DNA of 64,000 nt. Source: Pseudoduganella guangdongensis (GTDB lineage: Bacteria > Pseudomonadota > Gammaproteobacteria > Burkholderiales > Burkholderiaceae_D). The stretch covers positions 308,889-372,888 of the forward strand of contig NZ_WWCJ01000003.1 in the NCBI RefSeq assembly GCF_009857475.1, given 5' to 3'. Under the pieces are notes generated by a model. The model saw only the letters and a list, made by a program, of their open reading frames with translations, made no database searches and was not told the origin of the DNA. Below, piece after piece: positions 15,823-27,274 of this stretch; the first letter of the stretch is position 1, and each line of letters begins with the position of its first letter. Position numbers and translations under genes: made by a program.

Positions 15823-16602
15823 ATGACCGACAAGAATCTGCCAGCCATTCGCAAGCAGGTCACCGAACTCGTGCTGGCCGGCTCCCTGGAGCACGCCGAG
15901 CGCGCCTTTGCCGAAGCGGCCGACACCCACGGCGACCTGGCCGTGGTGGAAGTGCTGCAGGAGCTGCCGCCGCACGTGACCGCGCTGCATATGTCCGGTT
16001 TTGACGGCGGCAAGCTGTCGCTGGCGACCCTGCTGGTGCCGCCCAAGCAATGGGCCGAAAGCCTGGCCTATATCGCCGCCACCTGGCCGGACGATATGAT
16101 CGAAGACGATCCCGAACGCATCGCAGAATCGCTGTTCGCGCACATGCACGGCGTGATCTTCGGCACCGAGGACGAAGAGCGCCGCGCCGAGCTGCTGAAG
16201 GAAGCTTCGGCCACCGACTGGGGCTGCACCGCCTTCGCCATCCTGTTCTCGCTGGCGCCGAAAGAGGTGCTGGAAGTGGCGGGCGAGGTGATTTCCAAGG
16301 GCTCCTACCTGAGCGGACAGACCTCGTCGGACAACGACATCGTGCCGGTCGCCGTGGCGCTGGCGCAGGCCAACGAGGACGGCTGGGACCGCGCCCTGTT
16401 CGAGCTGTTCCCGGAATTCCGCCACAGCGCCGACCTGGCCGATGCCGAGTTCAGCGACGATCCGGACGCGGAGCCGGAGCACCTGCAGCGCTCCACCAAA
16501 GAGCTGCTGTACCGCCTGCGCAAGCAAGTGCCGACCACCACCCGCAGTGGCGCCGGCCGCGAACGCGCGCGCCGCTCGATCGGCACGGGGATCTTCGGCT
16601 GA
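15823..16602 (+). CDS. Unrecognised protein, J-domain operon gene 3
   Basis: A 259-residue cytoplasmic protein with a ribosome binding site AGGAGG about 8 bases before ATG 15823. The sequence is mainly alpha-helical (LVLAGSLEHAERAFAEAADTH; ERIAESLFAHMHGVIFG), with a C-terminal basic stretch SGAGRERARRS. Helix pairs such as LEHAERAFAEA followed by LAVVEVLQELP hint at a TPR- or HEAT-like repeat, but I cannot assign it. It overlaps the next gene by one base (TGATG), indicating translational coupling. Confidence 0.8.
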   Translation: MTDKNLPAIRKQVTELVLAGSLEHAERAFAEAADTHGDLAVVEVLQELPPHVTALHMSGFDGGKLSLATLLVPPKQWAESLAYIAATWPDDMIEDDPERIAESLFAHMHGVIFGTEDEERRAELLKEASATDWGCTAFAILFSLAPKEVLEVAGEVISKGSYLSGQTSSDNDIVPVAVALAQANEDGWDRALFELFPEFRHSADLADAEFSDDPDAEPEHLQRSTKELLYRLRKQVPTTTRSGAGRERARRSIGTGIFG

Positions 16603-17474
16603 TGCTGCCCGCACTCGTCAAAGAAAGCCTGCCGCGCCTGACGCGCGCCATCAAACTGCTGCCGGGCGACGACCGCGAAGACGCGGCCGTCATCCTGGCG
16701 GAAGAGTTGAGCGGCATCACGGCCATGGTGGCGGACAAATTCACCAACAACCGTACGGCGGAAGGCATCCAGCGCGCGGTCAACCTGACCATCGGTGGCG
16801 TGTCGCTCGGGCTGGAGGAAATGCTGACCGTCGACTCCGACGAGCTGGCGCTGGACTACCTGGTGGAGCAAGGCGCCGAGCTGGCCTTCCAGGCTGGCTT
16901 CCGCCAGTTGAAGGATTTGGCCGCAATGCCGGAAGACACGCTGATCGGCGAATACGACAACGACCCGATGTACGCCCAACGCCGCCTGCGCGACCTGTTC
17001 TTCGACATCTGCTACACCGAACCGGGCGCCAACTGGGACGGCCCGTCCAAGTACCAGACCCAGTTGAAGCAGCGCCAGGAAGTGCAAGCCGTGGTGCGCC
17101 TGGCGAACTGGCTACGCCGCCATAACGCCGAAGGCGCCATCAAGGATGTGGACTTGAATGCGGAAGGCGTGATCGCGCTGGCCATCATCTTCGCGGTGGA
17201 GGGCGGCGGCCGCATCGTGGCGCGCACCGGCCAGAAGGAGTTCGAGCGTTTCGTGAAAGCGGTGCGCAAGGCCAAGCCGGACTACGAGGCCGGTTTCGCC
17301 GCACTGGTGGCGGCGGTGCCGGAGCAGCACCACGCCGTGCTGCTGCATCGCATCGACCTGTACCGCCGCAGCTGCACGGTGCTGCAAAAGCTGCCCGGCC
17401 GCTTCGCCATGAAGACGCTGTGGACGGAGCTGGAGAACTACGCCGGTTCCGAGCTGGACGCCGATTACGACTGA
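16602..17474 (+). CDS. Unrecognised protein, J-domain operon gene 4
   Basis: A 290-residue protein that starts within the stop of gene 3 (TGATG). A larger open frame to the left is out of frame with gene 3 and is not the real start. It is helical and soluble, with recognisable stretches NNRTAEGIQRAVNLTIGGVSLGLEEML, FFDICYTEPGANWDGPSKY and VIALAIIFAVEGGGRIVA. No catalytic motif was identified. Its 3' end overlaps the LysR gene on the other strand by 10 bp, and the operon terminator lies inside that gene. Confidence 0.8.
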   Translation: MLPALVKESLPRLTRAIKLLPGDDREDAAVILAEELSGITAMVADKFTNNRTAEGIQRAVNLTIGGVSLGLEEMLTVDSDELALDYLVEQGAELAFQAGFRQLKDLAAMPEDTLIGEYDNDPMYAQRRLRDLFFDICYTEPGANWDGPSKYQTQLKQRQEVQAVVRLANWLRRHNAEGAIKDVDLNAEGVIALAIIFAVEGGGRIVARTGQKEFERFVKAVRKAKPDYEAGFAALVAAVPEQHHAVLLHRIDLYRRSCTVLQKLPGRFAMKTLWTELENYAGSELDADYD

Positions 17475-18358
17475 GTCCCGGCCAGGGCCTCGCGCACAAA
17501 AGCCTCCACCAGGAGGCTTTTTTCGTTTTTACGCTGGGCCAGTTGCAGGGATGTGGTCGCGCGCTCATCGTCGAGATGGCGGTAGGCGACGCCTTCCATA
17601 TGCATGCCCTGGAACGGCGACGGCAGTACCGATACGCCGATCCCCGCTGCCACCAGCCCAATGATAGTGGCCGCCTCGCGCGCCTCCATCGCCACCTGCG
17701 GAACAAAACCCGCCGCGCGGCACATGCTGAAGATTGCGTGGTTGATACCGACGCCCGACTCCTTCGGATACATCACCCACGGCAGTGCTGCCAGGTCCGC
17801 CACCTTCACCTTGCGCTTGCGCGCCAGCGGCGAATCGCTGGCCAGCACCACCAGCAGTGCGTCGTGCCGCAGCGTGGTCAGCGCCAGGGTCGCCGGCAGC
17901 GCCACTTCCGGTGGCCGCACGAAGCCAAGATCCAGCTTGCGGGCCTCGATCGCATCGAGCTGGTGCAGGGTGGTCATCTCGTGCAGGGTCAGCGCCACGT
18001 CCGGATAGAGCTGGCGGTAGCGCCGGATGGCGCGCGCGAACAAGGGCGTGAACGGCGTGGAGAAGGTGAAACCCACGCGCAGTTCGCCCGCCTCGCCGCG
18101 CTGCGCGCGGCGCGCCCGCTCCGCCGCCTTTTCCGAACGCGCCAGGATGGCACGTGCATCCTCCAGGAACAGCTTGCCCGCCTCAGTCAGACGCACCCAG
18201 CGCTTGCTGCGCTCGAACAGGCGCGCGCCCACTTCCGCCTCCAGCGCCTGGATTTGCTGCGACAGGGGCGGCTGGCCGATGTGCAAGCGCTCGGCCGCCC
18301 GCGTGAAGCTGAGCTCCTCGGCCACGGCCACGAAATAGCGCAGGTGACGCAGTTCCAT
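17465..18358 (-). CDS. LysR-family transcriptional regulator, YnfL-like
   Basis: A 297-residue regulator. The N-terminal winged HTH (MELRHLRYFVAVAEELSFTRAAERL, then QPPLSQQIQALEAEVGARLFER) is canonical. The effector domain follows the BenM/CatM type (LRVGFTFSTPFTPLF, LDAIEARKLDLGFVRPP). ATG 18358 is preferred over an upstream TTG. It is divergent from an MFS gene, an arrangement like E. coli ynfL/ynfM, so it likely controls that transporter. The last codons of this gene contain the terminator of the convergent operon. Confidence 0.88.
   Translation of the reverse strand: MELRHLRYFVAVAEELSFTRAAERLHIGQPPLSQQIQALEAEVGARLFERSKRWVRLTEAGKLFLEDARAILARSEKAAERARRAQRGEAGELRVGFTFSTPFTPLFARAIRRYRQLYPDVALTLHEMTTLHQLDAIEARKLDLGFVRPPEVALPATLALTTLRHDALLVVLASDSPLARKRKVKVADLAALPWVMYPKESGVGINHAIFSMCRAAGFVPQVAMEAREAATIIGLVAAGIGVSVLPSPFQGMHMEGVAYRHLDDERATTSLQLAQRKNEKSLLVEAFVREALAGTQS
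17498..17524 (+). terminator. Terminator of the J-domain operon embedded in the LysR coding sequence
   Basis: AAAAGCCTCC and GGAGGCTTTT form a perfect stem around ACCA and are followed by a T-run in the plus direction, 24 bp after the stop of operon gene 4. The same bases code for residues near the LysR C-terminus. Confidence 0.8.
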
Positions 18359-18434
18359 AATATTCAAAAGCGATTAATAACGACTGAAATATATATTGGA
18401 CTGTATTACAGGGCAATCCTAAGATGGATTCATC

Positions 18435-19643
18435 ATGAAAGCCCTTAGCCACCCCACCAACCGCGCCATGTTCTTCGGCGGCTTTTCCTGCTTCGCACTG
18501 TTGTACTGTGTGCAACCGCTGATGCCGTTGCTATCCCACGAGTTCGCGTTGACGCCGGCGCAAAGCAGCCTGTCGCTCTCGATTTCGACTGCCGCCATGG
18601 CGCTGACGCTGCTTGCCTCCAGCGCCGTGTCCGACCGCATTGGCCGCAAGCCCCTGATGGTGGCCGCGCTCGCCATCGCTGCCCTGATGACCCTGTTGTG
18701 CGCCATGGCCAGCAGTTATGGCCAGTTGCTGGCGGCGCGCACCTTGCTCGGTGTAGCGCTGGGGGGCATGCCAGCGGTTGCCATGGCCTACCTGGGCGAA
18801 GAGATCGAGCCCGAGCAGCTGGGCCTCTCCATGGGCTTGTATATCAGCGGCAGTGCGTTCGGCGGCATGATGGGCCGCATGGCGGTGTCCGTGTTGAGCG
18901 ACTTTTACTCCTGGCGCGTGGCGCTGGTGGGCATGGGCGTGGCTGGCGTGCTTGCCGCGCTCGAATTCTGGCGCAGCCTGCCCGGGTCGCGCCGCTTCCG
19001 ACCTTCCGCCGCCGGCTGGCGCGCCATGCCAAATGGCATGCGCCGTCATTTTGCCGACGATGGCCTGCCTTGGCTGTTCGCACTTGCCTTCCTGTTGATG
19101 GGTTGCATGGTCAGCGCCTACAACTATATTGGCTACCGCCTGCTGGCCGCCCCGTTCGAGCTGCGACAAAGCGTGGTGGGCGGTATTTCGCTGCTTTACC
19201 TGCTGGGGATTTTCAGTTCTGTCTGGGCTGGCAAGCTGGCCGACCGCTATGGACGCAAGGGCGTGCTTTACCTGGTGCTGGGGCTGATGCTGGCCGGCAT
19301 CCTGCTGACCATATCGGCGTCCTTGCCGCTGGTGGTGGCAGGCATGGCCTTGTTCACTTTCGCGTTTTTCGCGGCGCACTCCATGACCAGCAGCTGGGTT
19401 GGCCGCCGCGCACGCTCCAGTGGCGCCCAAGCGCTGGCTTCGGCACTGTATCTATTTTTCTATTATCTCGGATCGAGCGTGATTGGCGTGGCGGCGGGCG
19501 TGTTGTGGGCGCGCGCGGGGTGGGGCGGGGTGGTTGCGCTGCTGGGTTCCTGCCTGCTGGCGGCGGTTGCCATAGCACTACACCTGCGCCGGTTGACGCC
19601 AATCGAAGCAATGTTGAGCCAGATCAAAGCCGGGGCAGGGTAA
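18435..19643 (+). CDS. MFS transporter, YnfM-like
   Basis: A 402-residue inner-membrane protein with about 12 hydrophobic helices. MFS motif A is present in the first half as SDRIGRKPLMV and repeated in the second half as ADRYGRKGVLY. The start FFGGFSCFALLYCVQPLMPLL and LGEEIEPEQLGLSMGLYISGSAFGGMMGR match the YnfM group. It is likely a proton-driven exporter, with substrate unknown. The 76-bp gap to the divergent LysR gene should hold both promoters and the regulator site. Confidence 0.85.
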   Translation: MKALSHPTNRAMFFGGFSCFALLYCVQPLMPLLSHEFALTPAQSSLSLSISTAAMALTLLASSAVSDRIGRKPLMVAALAIAALMTLLCAMASSYGQLLAARTLLGVALGGMPAVAMAYLGEEIEPEQLGLSMGLYISGSAFGGMMGRMAVSVLSDFYSWRVALVGMGVAGVLAALEFWRSLPGSRRFRPSAAGWRAMPNGMRRHFADDGLPWLFALAFLLMGCMVSAYNYIGYRLLAAPFELRQSVVGGISLLYLLGIFSSVWAGKLADRYGRKGVLYLVLGLMLAGILLTISASLPLVVAGMALFTFAFFAAHSMTSSWVGRRARSSGAQALASALYLFFYYLGSSVIGVAAGVLWARAGWGGVVALLGSCLLAAVAIALHLRRLTPIEAMLSQIKAGAG

Positions 19644-19679
19644 CGGAACTGCAGTAAGGAACCGGTCTCCAAGTCCCAC

Positions 19680-19700
19680 CGGCACGCTGGGTGCCGTTTT
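19680..19700 (+). terminator. Hairpin after the MFS gene
   Basis: CGGCAC and GTGCCG with a 5-nt loop are followed by TTTT. It lies 37 bp after the MFS stop and just before the ribosome binding site of the next small gene, so it may also act as an attenuator. Confidence 0.6.
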
Positions 19701-19716
19701 GTAGGAGGAGACGATC

Positions 19717-20046
19717 ATGATGCACGACCGCGAAATCCGTATCAGGCTCAGCAACATCCAACACGCCGTGGGCCAAGCCGCGCACCACCTGTCGGCCGAG
19801 CGCAACCTGACTGGCGAGCTGCGCGACACGATCCAGAAGCTGGACCGCCGCTCGGACGACATCAGCGAAATGCTGGTGAGTGAAGACTACGCCGACGTCC
19901 CCAAGCTGGTGCACGACATGGAACTGCTCGGCGCGCGCGCCCGGCGCGTCTGCGCCAGCGAACGCATGCAGGTGACCCCCGAAATGAAAGCCGCCGTCAA
20001 CCACATGCACCGCGAACTGTTCGACTTCAAGCAACACCTGCATTAA
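19717..20046 (+). CDS. Small conserved helical protein, unrecognised
   Basis: A 109-residue soluble protein with an excellent TAGGAGGAG ribosome binding site before two tandem ATGs. It is nearly all helix and charged (IRIRLSNIQHAVGQAAHHLSAE, LRDTIQKLDRRSDDISEML), with a His-rich end (HMHRELFDFKQHLH). No domain was recognised. The preceding hairpin separates it from the MFS gene, so it may be transcribed on its own. A long palindrome follows seven bases after the stop. Confidence 0.7.
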   Translation: MMHDREIRIRLSNIQHAVGQAAHHLSAERNLTGELRDTIQKLDRRSDDISEMLVSEDYADVPKLVHDMELLGARARRVCASERMQVTPEMKAAVNHMHRELFDFKQHLH

Positions 20047-20052
20047 GGTAAT

Positions 20053-20130
20053 TGTCCACCGTGGGGTCAGGAAGAAAGGTGGACATTTCCGTGAAAATGT
20101 CCACTTTTCTTCCTGACCCCACGGTGGACA
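20053..20130. repeat. Near-perfect 38-nt-arm palindrome between convergent genes
   Basis: Arms 20053-20090 and 20093-20130 match except at two positions. They contain GGGGTCAGGAAGAAA and end in a T-run on the plus side. Stops of the two convergent genes lie within 8 bp of its ends. It is likely a bidirectional terminator and resembles the 2295-2371 palindrome only in the GGGGTCAGG core. Confidence 0.82.
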
Positions 20131-20135
20131 TTTTT

Positions 20136-21362
20136 TTAGAGGATGTTTTTGCTGCGGAGGTCGGCGATCTCGGCGTCGCTGCGGCCGAGGACCTGGCGCA
20201 GTACTTCGTCGGTGTGCTGGCCGAGCAGGGGCGGGGCCATGTCGGTTGCGGCCGGGCTGGCGCTCAGGCGCATGGGGCTGCGCACCAGCTTGACCTTGCC
20301 TGCCGTCGGGTGCGGCGCTTCCATCACCAGGCCGCGCGCTTGCACTTGCGGGTTCTGGAACACGTCGTGCAGGTCGTTGATCGGGCCGCAGGGCACGCCG
20401 ACCGCTTCCAGGCGTTCAATCCACCAGTCGCGGCCCTGGGTCTTCACCATCTCGGCCAGGATGGGCACCAGCTCGTCGCGGTTCTTCACGCGCAGCGGAT
20501 TGGTGGCGTAGCGTTCGTGCGTGGCGAGGTCGGCGCGGCCGCCGGTTTCGACAAACTTCTGGTACTGGCCGTCGTTGCCGGTGGCGACGATGATGTAGCC
20601 GTCGGCACAGGCAAAGGTCTGGTAGGGGACGATGTTGGCGTGGGCGTTGCCCCAGCGCTTGGGCGCCTTGCCGCTATTCAGGTAGTTCGAACCCATATTG
20701 GCCAGCATTGCGACTTGCACGTCGAGCAGGGCCATGTCGATGTACTGGCCTTCGCCGCTGCGGTCGCGGTGGGTCAGCGCGGCCAGGATGGCGATGGTGG
20801 AGTACATGCCGGTCATCAGGTCGGTCAGGGCGACGCCGGCTTTTTGCGGGCCGCCGCCGGGCAGGTCGTCGCGCTCGCCGGTCACGGACATCAATCCGCC
20901 CATGCCCTGGATCAGGAAGTCGTAGCCGGCGCGGTGGGCGTAGGGGCCGTCCTGGCCGAAGCCGGTCACGGAGCAGTACACCAGGTCCGGCTTGACGGCT
21001 TTCAGCGACTCGTAGTCCAGGCCGTATTTCTTCAGCTGGCCGACTTTATAGTTCTCCAGCACCACGTCGGCGTGGCGCGCGAGGTCGCGGATCAGGGCCT
21101 GGCCTTCGGGCTTGGAAATGTCGCAGGTGACCGAGCGCTTGCCGCGGTTGGCGGACAGGTAATAAGCCGCCTCGGTGGTGTCGGCGCCGGAGGCGTCCTT
21201 GGCGTAGGGCGGACCCCAGGCGCGCGTGTCGTCGCCGGCGCCCGGACGCTCGATCTTGATCACGTCCGCGCCCAGGTCGGCCAGGTTCTGCGAGCACCAG
21301 GGGCCGGCCAGTACGCGGCTTAAGTCCAGTACGCGGATGTGTCCAAGAGCCTTCGGGGTCAT
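20136..21362 (-). CDS. CaiB/BaiF family CoA transferase
   Basis: A 408-residue class III CoA transferase. The N-terminus HIRVLDLSRVLAGPWCSQNLADLGADVIKIERP and the stretch FGQDGPYAHRAGYDFLIQGMGG are diagnostic. D148 in the YDFL motif is the catalytic Asp that forms the acyl anhydride. These enzymes move CoA between acids such as formate/oxalate, succinate/glutarate or carnitine; the acceptor cannot be told from the sequence. No acyl-CoA decarboxylase lies next to it, so a formyl-CoA:oxalate role is unproven. The product is soluble and dimeric by family. Confidence 0.88.
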   Translation of the reverse strand: MTPKALGHIRVLDLSRVLAGPWCSQNLADLGADVIKIERPGAGDDTRAWGPPYAKDASGADTTEAAYYLSANRGKRSVTCDISKPEGQALIRDLARHADVVLENYKVGQLKKYGLDYESLKAVKPDLVYCSVTGFGQDGPYAHRAGYDFLIQGMGGLMSVTGERDDLPGGGPQKAGVALTDLMTGMYSTIAILAALTHRDRSGEGQYIDMALLDVQVAMLANMGSNYLNSGKAPKRWGNAHANIVPYQTFACADGYIIVATGNDGQYQKFVETGGRADLATHERYATNPLRVKNRDELVPILAEMVKTQGRDWWIERLEAVGVPCGPINDLHDVFQNPQVQARGLVMEAPHPTAGKVKLVRSPMRLSASPAATDMAPPLLGQHTDEVLRQVLGRSDAEIADLRSKNIL

Positions 21363-21431
21363 GTTGTCTGCTTCCTACTGTTTTTAGGGAGCGTTAGCTT
21401 AACGCATCCAACCGTGTTAGTGTCTTATTCC

Positions 21432-22184
21432 ATGTGGTCCTATCCAAAAATCCTTGCGCATCGCGGCGGCGGTACGCTGGCGCCGGAAAACACCATTGCC
21501 GGCCTGCGCGCCGGGCTGGCTTATGGCTTTCGCGCGGTGGAGTTCGACGTCATGCTGTCTTCCGATGGCATTGGCGTGGTCATGCATGACCCGCATTTCG
21601 GCCGCACGCTGTACGGCGATGGCTATGTGCCCAATTTCAGCGCGGCGGAGTTGGCCAAGATGGATGCCGGCCGCTGGTTCGCGCCGGAGTTCCGTGGCGA
21701 GCCGGTGCCCCTGTTCCTGGAGTGGGTGGATTACTGCAAAGAGCACAAGATCTGGATGAATATCGAGATCAAGCCGGCCGAGGGCCACGAGCTGGAAACC
21801 GGCCGCTGGGTGGCGCAGACCGCGCGCGCCCGTTTCGCGGCGGAAGTGGCGGCCGGCGATCCGGCCCAGTTGCCGCTGCTGTCGTCTTTCAGCATGGCCG
21901 CCCTGGCAGCGGCGCGCGATGCGGCGCCCGACCTGCCGCGAGCTTGTTTATTTGACAAAATTCCCGCCAATTGGGCGCACACGGCGCGCGCGCTGGGCGC
22001 CGTGGCGATCCACACCAACCACAAGCACCTGACGCCGGAACTGGCGGCGGCGGTCAAAGCAGAGGGCTTTGGCCTGTTCTGCTATACCGTCAATACGCCG
22101 GAGCGCGCGCGGGAAATCCTGCCCTGGGGCGTGGACGGTTTCTGCACCGACCGCATCGACCTGATCGGCCCCGACTTCGCCTAG
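21432..22184 (+). CDS. ugpQ: Glycerophosphodiester phosphodiesterase
   Basis: A 250-residue cytoplasmic GDPD. The catalytic His and substrate pocket are in [15 protein letters not shown]. The [20 protein letters not shown] stretch supplies the metal-binding Glu/Asp and second catalytic His, and the EIKP motif and [14 protein letters not shown] complete the TIM barrel. There is no signal peptide, as in E. coli UgpQ. The start is ATG 21432; a longer frame begins upstream inside the divergent promoter. The TAG stop directly abuts the palindrome at 22185. Confidence 0.9.
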   Translation: MWSYPKILAHRGGGTLAPENTIAGLRAGLAYGFRAVEFDVMLSSDGIGVVMHDPHFGRTLYGDGYVPNFSAAELAKMDAGRWFAPEFRGEPVPLFLEWVDYCKEHKIWMNIEIKPAEGHELETGRWVAQTARARFAAEVAAGDPAQLPLLSSFSMAALAAARDAAPDLPRACLFDKIPANWAHTARALGAVAIHTNHKHLTPELAAAVKAEGFGLFCYTVNTPERAREILPWGVDGFCTDRIDLIGPDFA

Positions 22185-22256
22185 CCGATGGAAAAAAATG
22201 GGGACGTACCCTATTTTTCTTGGAAAAATAGGGTACGTCCCCATTTTTTCCATCGG
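22185..22256. repeat. Near-perfect palindrome between ugpQ and alaS
   Basis: Arms 22185-22219 and 22223-22256 match with one bulged A. The core is GGGGACGTACCCTATTTTT around a TTG loop. It should terminate ugpQ. Its right arm ends 13 bp before the alaS -10 box. Confidence 0.82.
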
Positions 22257-22269
22257 CGGGCGCTTCACG

Positions 22270-22275
22270 TATAAT
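22270..22275 (+). promoter_or_regulatory. alaS promoter -10
   Basis: A perfect TATAAT lies 39 bp before the alaS ATG. The best -35 candidate (TTCCAT, about 22248-22253) falls inside the right arm of the palindrome, which would couple the two elements. Confidence 0.55.
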
Positions 22276-22314
22276 CAACCCTTTGCCTCAGCCTGCAACC
22301 TATCCTTTTACGAC

Positions 22315-24927
<2,613 letters not shown>

Positions 24928-25009
24928 CAACTGCTCGAGGCCCGCTCGCTCTAGGGTGGGCCTTGCCGACATTGAAATGTCGTTGTGATTTTGCAACGCA
25001 ACATTAACT

Positions 25010-25040
25010 ATTTTGGTGCAGTGCGTCAGACGCCCAAAAT
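25010..25040 (+). promoter_or_regulatory. Nested inverted repeat upstream of tusA
   Basis: Outer arms ATTTTGG/CCAAAAT enclose a perfect inner stem GCGTC-A-GACGC, with a 6-nt bulge on the left. It ends 44 bp before the tusA start. It could be an alaS terminator lacking a T-run or a tusA leader structure. Confidence 0.3.
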
Positions 25041-25084
25041 TGGAGTAGACTGTCGGAAATCAGTAGTACAGAAGCGAGATATTG

Positions 25085-25345
25085 ATGAGCGAAACTCTTA
25101 CTCACGAGTCCGAGACCATGGAATTTCATAAGGACCTCGATGCCCGTGGGCTGAATTGCCCGTTGCCTATCCTGAAGGCCAAGAAAGCATTGGCTGAACT
25201 GGAGAGCGGTCAGGTCCTGCGTATCGTGGCCACCGACCCCGGCTCCGTGCGCGACTTCCAGGCGTTTGCCAAGCAAACGGGCAATGCATTGCTGTCGCAC
25301 GTGCAGCAGGGCACGGAATTTACTTTCCTAATGCGCCGCAAGTAA
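25085..25345 (+). CDS. tusA: TusA-family sulfurtransferase
   Basis: An 86-residue protein with the CPxP active site in LDARGLNCPLPILKAKKAL and the typical DPGSVRDFQAFAKQTGN stretch. TusA proteins accept persulfide sulfur from a cysteine desulfurase and pass it on for tRNA 2-thiouridine, molybdenum cofactor or other sulfur trafficking. The start is ATG 25085, preceded by a weak ribosome binding site. The protein has about ten extra N-terminal residues relative to E. coli TusA (81 residues). It is a single gene with no linked tus partner. Confidence 0.88.
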   Translation: MSETLTHESETMEFHKDLDARGLNCPLPILKAKKALAELESGQVLRIVATDPGSVRDFQAFAKQTGNALLSHVQQGTEFTFLMRRK

Positions 25346-25444
25346 AATTTGCGGTATCCTTCCGGTTGCTGATTTTTCGGCGCCGGATTGTACTTAAAAA
25401 ACGCACGACCGTGCTTTTATTCGATAAGACTGATCGAATTCCAA

Positions 25445-25450
25445 TATAAT
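25445..25450 (+). promoter_or_regulatory. etfBA promoter -10
   Basis: A perfect TATAAT lies 42 bp before the etfB ATG in an AT-rich stretch. The -35 is not clear. Confidence 0.5.
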
Positions 25451-25492
25451 CTAGCCCACTAATTTACTTATCACTTTTTCAAAGGCACACCT

Positions 25493-26242
25493 ATGAAAGT
25501 CCTGGTACCTGTCAAGCGCGTCGTCGACTACAACGTGAAAGTGCGCGTCAAATCCGATGGCACCGGCGTGGATATCGCCAACGTCAAAATGTCGATGAAC
25601 CCGTTCGACGAAATCGCGCTGGAAGAAGCGACCCGCCTGAAAGAAGCGGGCAAAGTAACCGAAGTGGTTGCCGTCTCCGCCGGTGTGGCCCAGTGCCAGG
25701 AAACCCTGCGCACCGGTATGGCGATCGGCGCCGACCGCGGCATCCTGATCGAGACCGCCGTTGAGCTGGAGCCGCTGGGCGTGGCCAAGCTGCTGAAGGC
25801 CGTGGCCGACAAAGAACAACCGCAACTGATCATCCTGGGCAAACAGGCGATCGACGACGACTCCAACCAGACCGGCCAGATGCTGGCTGCGCTGCTGGGC
25901 TGGCCGCAAGCGACCTTCGCTTCCAAGGTTGAACTGGCCGACGGCAAAGTCACCGTGACCCGCGAAGTGGACGGCGGTCTGGAAACCGTGGCGCTGCAAC
26001 TGCCAGCCATTGTGACCACCGACCTGCGCCTGAACGAGCCGCGCTACGTGACCCTGCCTAACATCATGAAGGCGAAGAAGAAGCCGCTGGATACCGTGAC
26101 CCCGGAAGCACTGGGCGTCGACGTGACCCCGCGCCTGAAAACCCTGAAAGTGACCGAGCCAGCCAAGCGTTCCGCTGGTATCAAAGTGCCTGACGTGGCG
26201 ACCCTGGTGTCGAAACTGCGCACCGAAGCTAAAGTCATCTAA
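25493..26242 (+). CDS. etfB: Electron transfer flavoprotein subunit beta
   Basis: A 249-residue ETF beta subunit. [20 protein letters not shown] at the start, [29 protein letters not shown] (the recognition and AMP region) and the [16 protein letters not shown] loop are characteristic. It carries AMP and, with EtfA, moves electrons from acyl-CoA dehydrogenases to ETF-ubiquinone oxidoreductase. It is followed 24 bp later by etfA, and an acyl-CoA dehydrogenase gene comes next. Confidence 0.95.
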   Translation: MKVLVPVKRVVDYNVKVRVKSDGTGVDIANVKMSMNPFDEIALEEATRLKEAGKVTEVVAVSAGVAQCQETLRTGMAIGADRGILIETAVELEPLGVAKLLKAVADKEQPQLIILGKQAIDDDSNQTGQMLAALLGWPQATFASKVELADGKVTVTREVDGGLETVALQLPAIVTTDLRLNEPRYVTLPNIMKAKKKPLDTVTPEALGVDVTPRLKTLKVTEPAKRSAGIKVPDVATLVSKLRTEAKVI

Positions 26243-26266
26243 ATATTTTCAAAGGATTCTTCCATC

Positions 26267-27199
26267 ATGGTCGCACTCGTAATCGCTGAACACGACAACG
26301 CTAGCCTGAAGGGCAGCACCCACCACACCGTAACCGCCGCCGCCAAGTGCGCGGGCGAAGTCCACGTGCTGGTCGCAGGCTCCAACGCCGGCGCCGCCGC
26401 CGCTGCCGCCGCGAAAATCGCCGGCGTCACCAAAGTGCTGCACGCCGACGCTGCGCACTTCGCCGACGGCCTGGCTGAAAACGTCTCCGAGCAGATCCTG
26501 GCTGTCGCGGGCTCTTACTCGCACATCCTGGCGCCTGCAACCGCCTACGGCAAAAACATCCTGCCGCGCGTTGCCGCCAAACTGGACGTGGCGCAGATCT
26601 CCGAAATCACCAAAGTGGACGCGCCTGATACCTTCGAGCGCCCGATCTACGCCGGTAACGCGATCGCCTACGTGCAATCGTCGGACAAAGTCAAAGTCAT
26701 CACCGTACGTACCACCGGCTTCGACGCTGCTGCCGCCGAAGGCGGTTCCGCTGCCGTGGAAACCGTGGCTGCCGCCGCCGATTTCGGCAAGTCCGCTTTC
26801 GTTGGCCGTGAACTGGCCAAGTCGGACCGTCCGGAACTGACCGCTGCCAAGATCATCGTTTCCGGTGGCCGCGGCATGGGCTCCGCAGATGCCTTCAAGA
26901 TCCTGGAACCGCTGGCTGACAAGCTGAACGCCGCCATGGGCGCATCGCGCGCTGCAGTGGATGCAGGCTTTGTGCCGAACGACTGGCAGGTTGGCCAGAC
27001 CGGCAAGATCGTGGCTCCTTCGCTGTACATTGCCGTTGGTATCTCCGGCGCGATCCAGCACTTGGCCGGCATGAAGGACTCCAAGGTCATCGTCGCTGTG
27101 AACAAAGATCCAGAAGCGCCGATCTTCTCCGTTGCCGACTACGGCATCGTGGGTGATCTGTTCGAGATCGTTCCGCAACTGGTTAAAGAACTGGGTTAA
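26267..27199 (+). CDS. etfA: Electron transfer flavoprotein subunit alpha
   Basis: A 310-residue ETF alpha subunit. The N-terminal domain is Ala-rich. The C-terminal FAD domain has the signature [12 protein letters not shown] and [20 protein letters not shown] with [20 protein letters not shown], where the FAD pyrophosphate and flavin ring bind. It forms the heterodimer with EtfB. A terminator follows, so read-through to the acyl-CoA dehydrogenase is probably partial. Confidence 0.95.
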   Translation: MVALVIAEHDNASLKGSTHHTVTAAAKCAGEVHVLVAGSNAGAAAAAAAKIAGVTKVLHADAAHFADGLAENVSEQILAVAGSYSHILAPATAYGKNILPRVAAKLDVAQISEITKVDAPDTFERPIYAGNAIAYVQSSDKVKVITVRTTGFDAAAAEGGSAAVETVAAAADFGKSAFVGRELAKSDRPELTAAKIIVSGGRGMGSADAFKILEPLADKLNAAMGASRAAVDAGFVPNDWQVGQTGKIVAPSLYIAVGISGAIQHLAGMKDSKVIVAVNKDPEAPIFSVADYGIVGDLFEIVPQLVKELG

Positions 27200-27233
27200 T
27201 CAAAAAAACGTCCTGAAAAAGGACTGAGTACCG

Positions 27234-27255
27234 GGGCCACGCAAGTGGCCCTTTT
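27234..27255 (+). terminator. Terminator/attenuator after etfA
   Basis: GGGCCAC and GTGGCCC are separated by GCAA and followed by TTTT. It lies between etfA and the acyl-CoA dehydrogenase gene. A weaker GTCC/GGAC hairpin precedes it. Confidence 0.7.
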
Positions 27256-27274
27256 ACTACCTTGGAGAGGTGTC

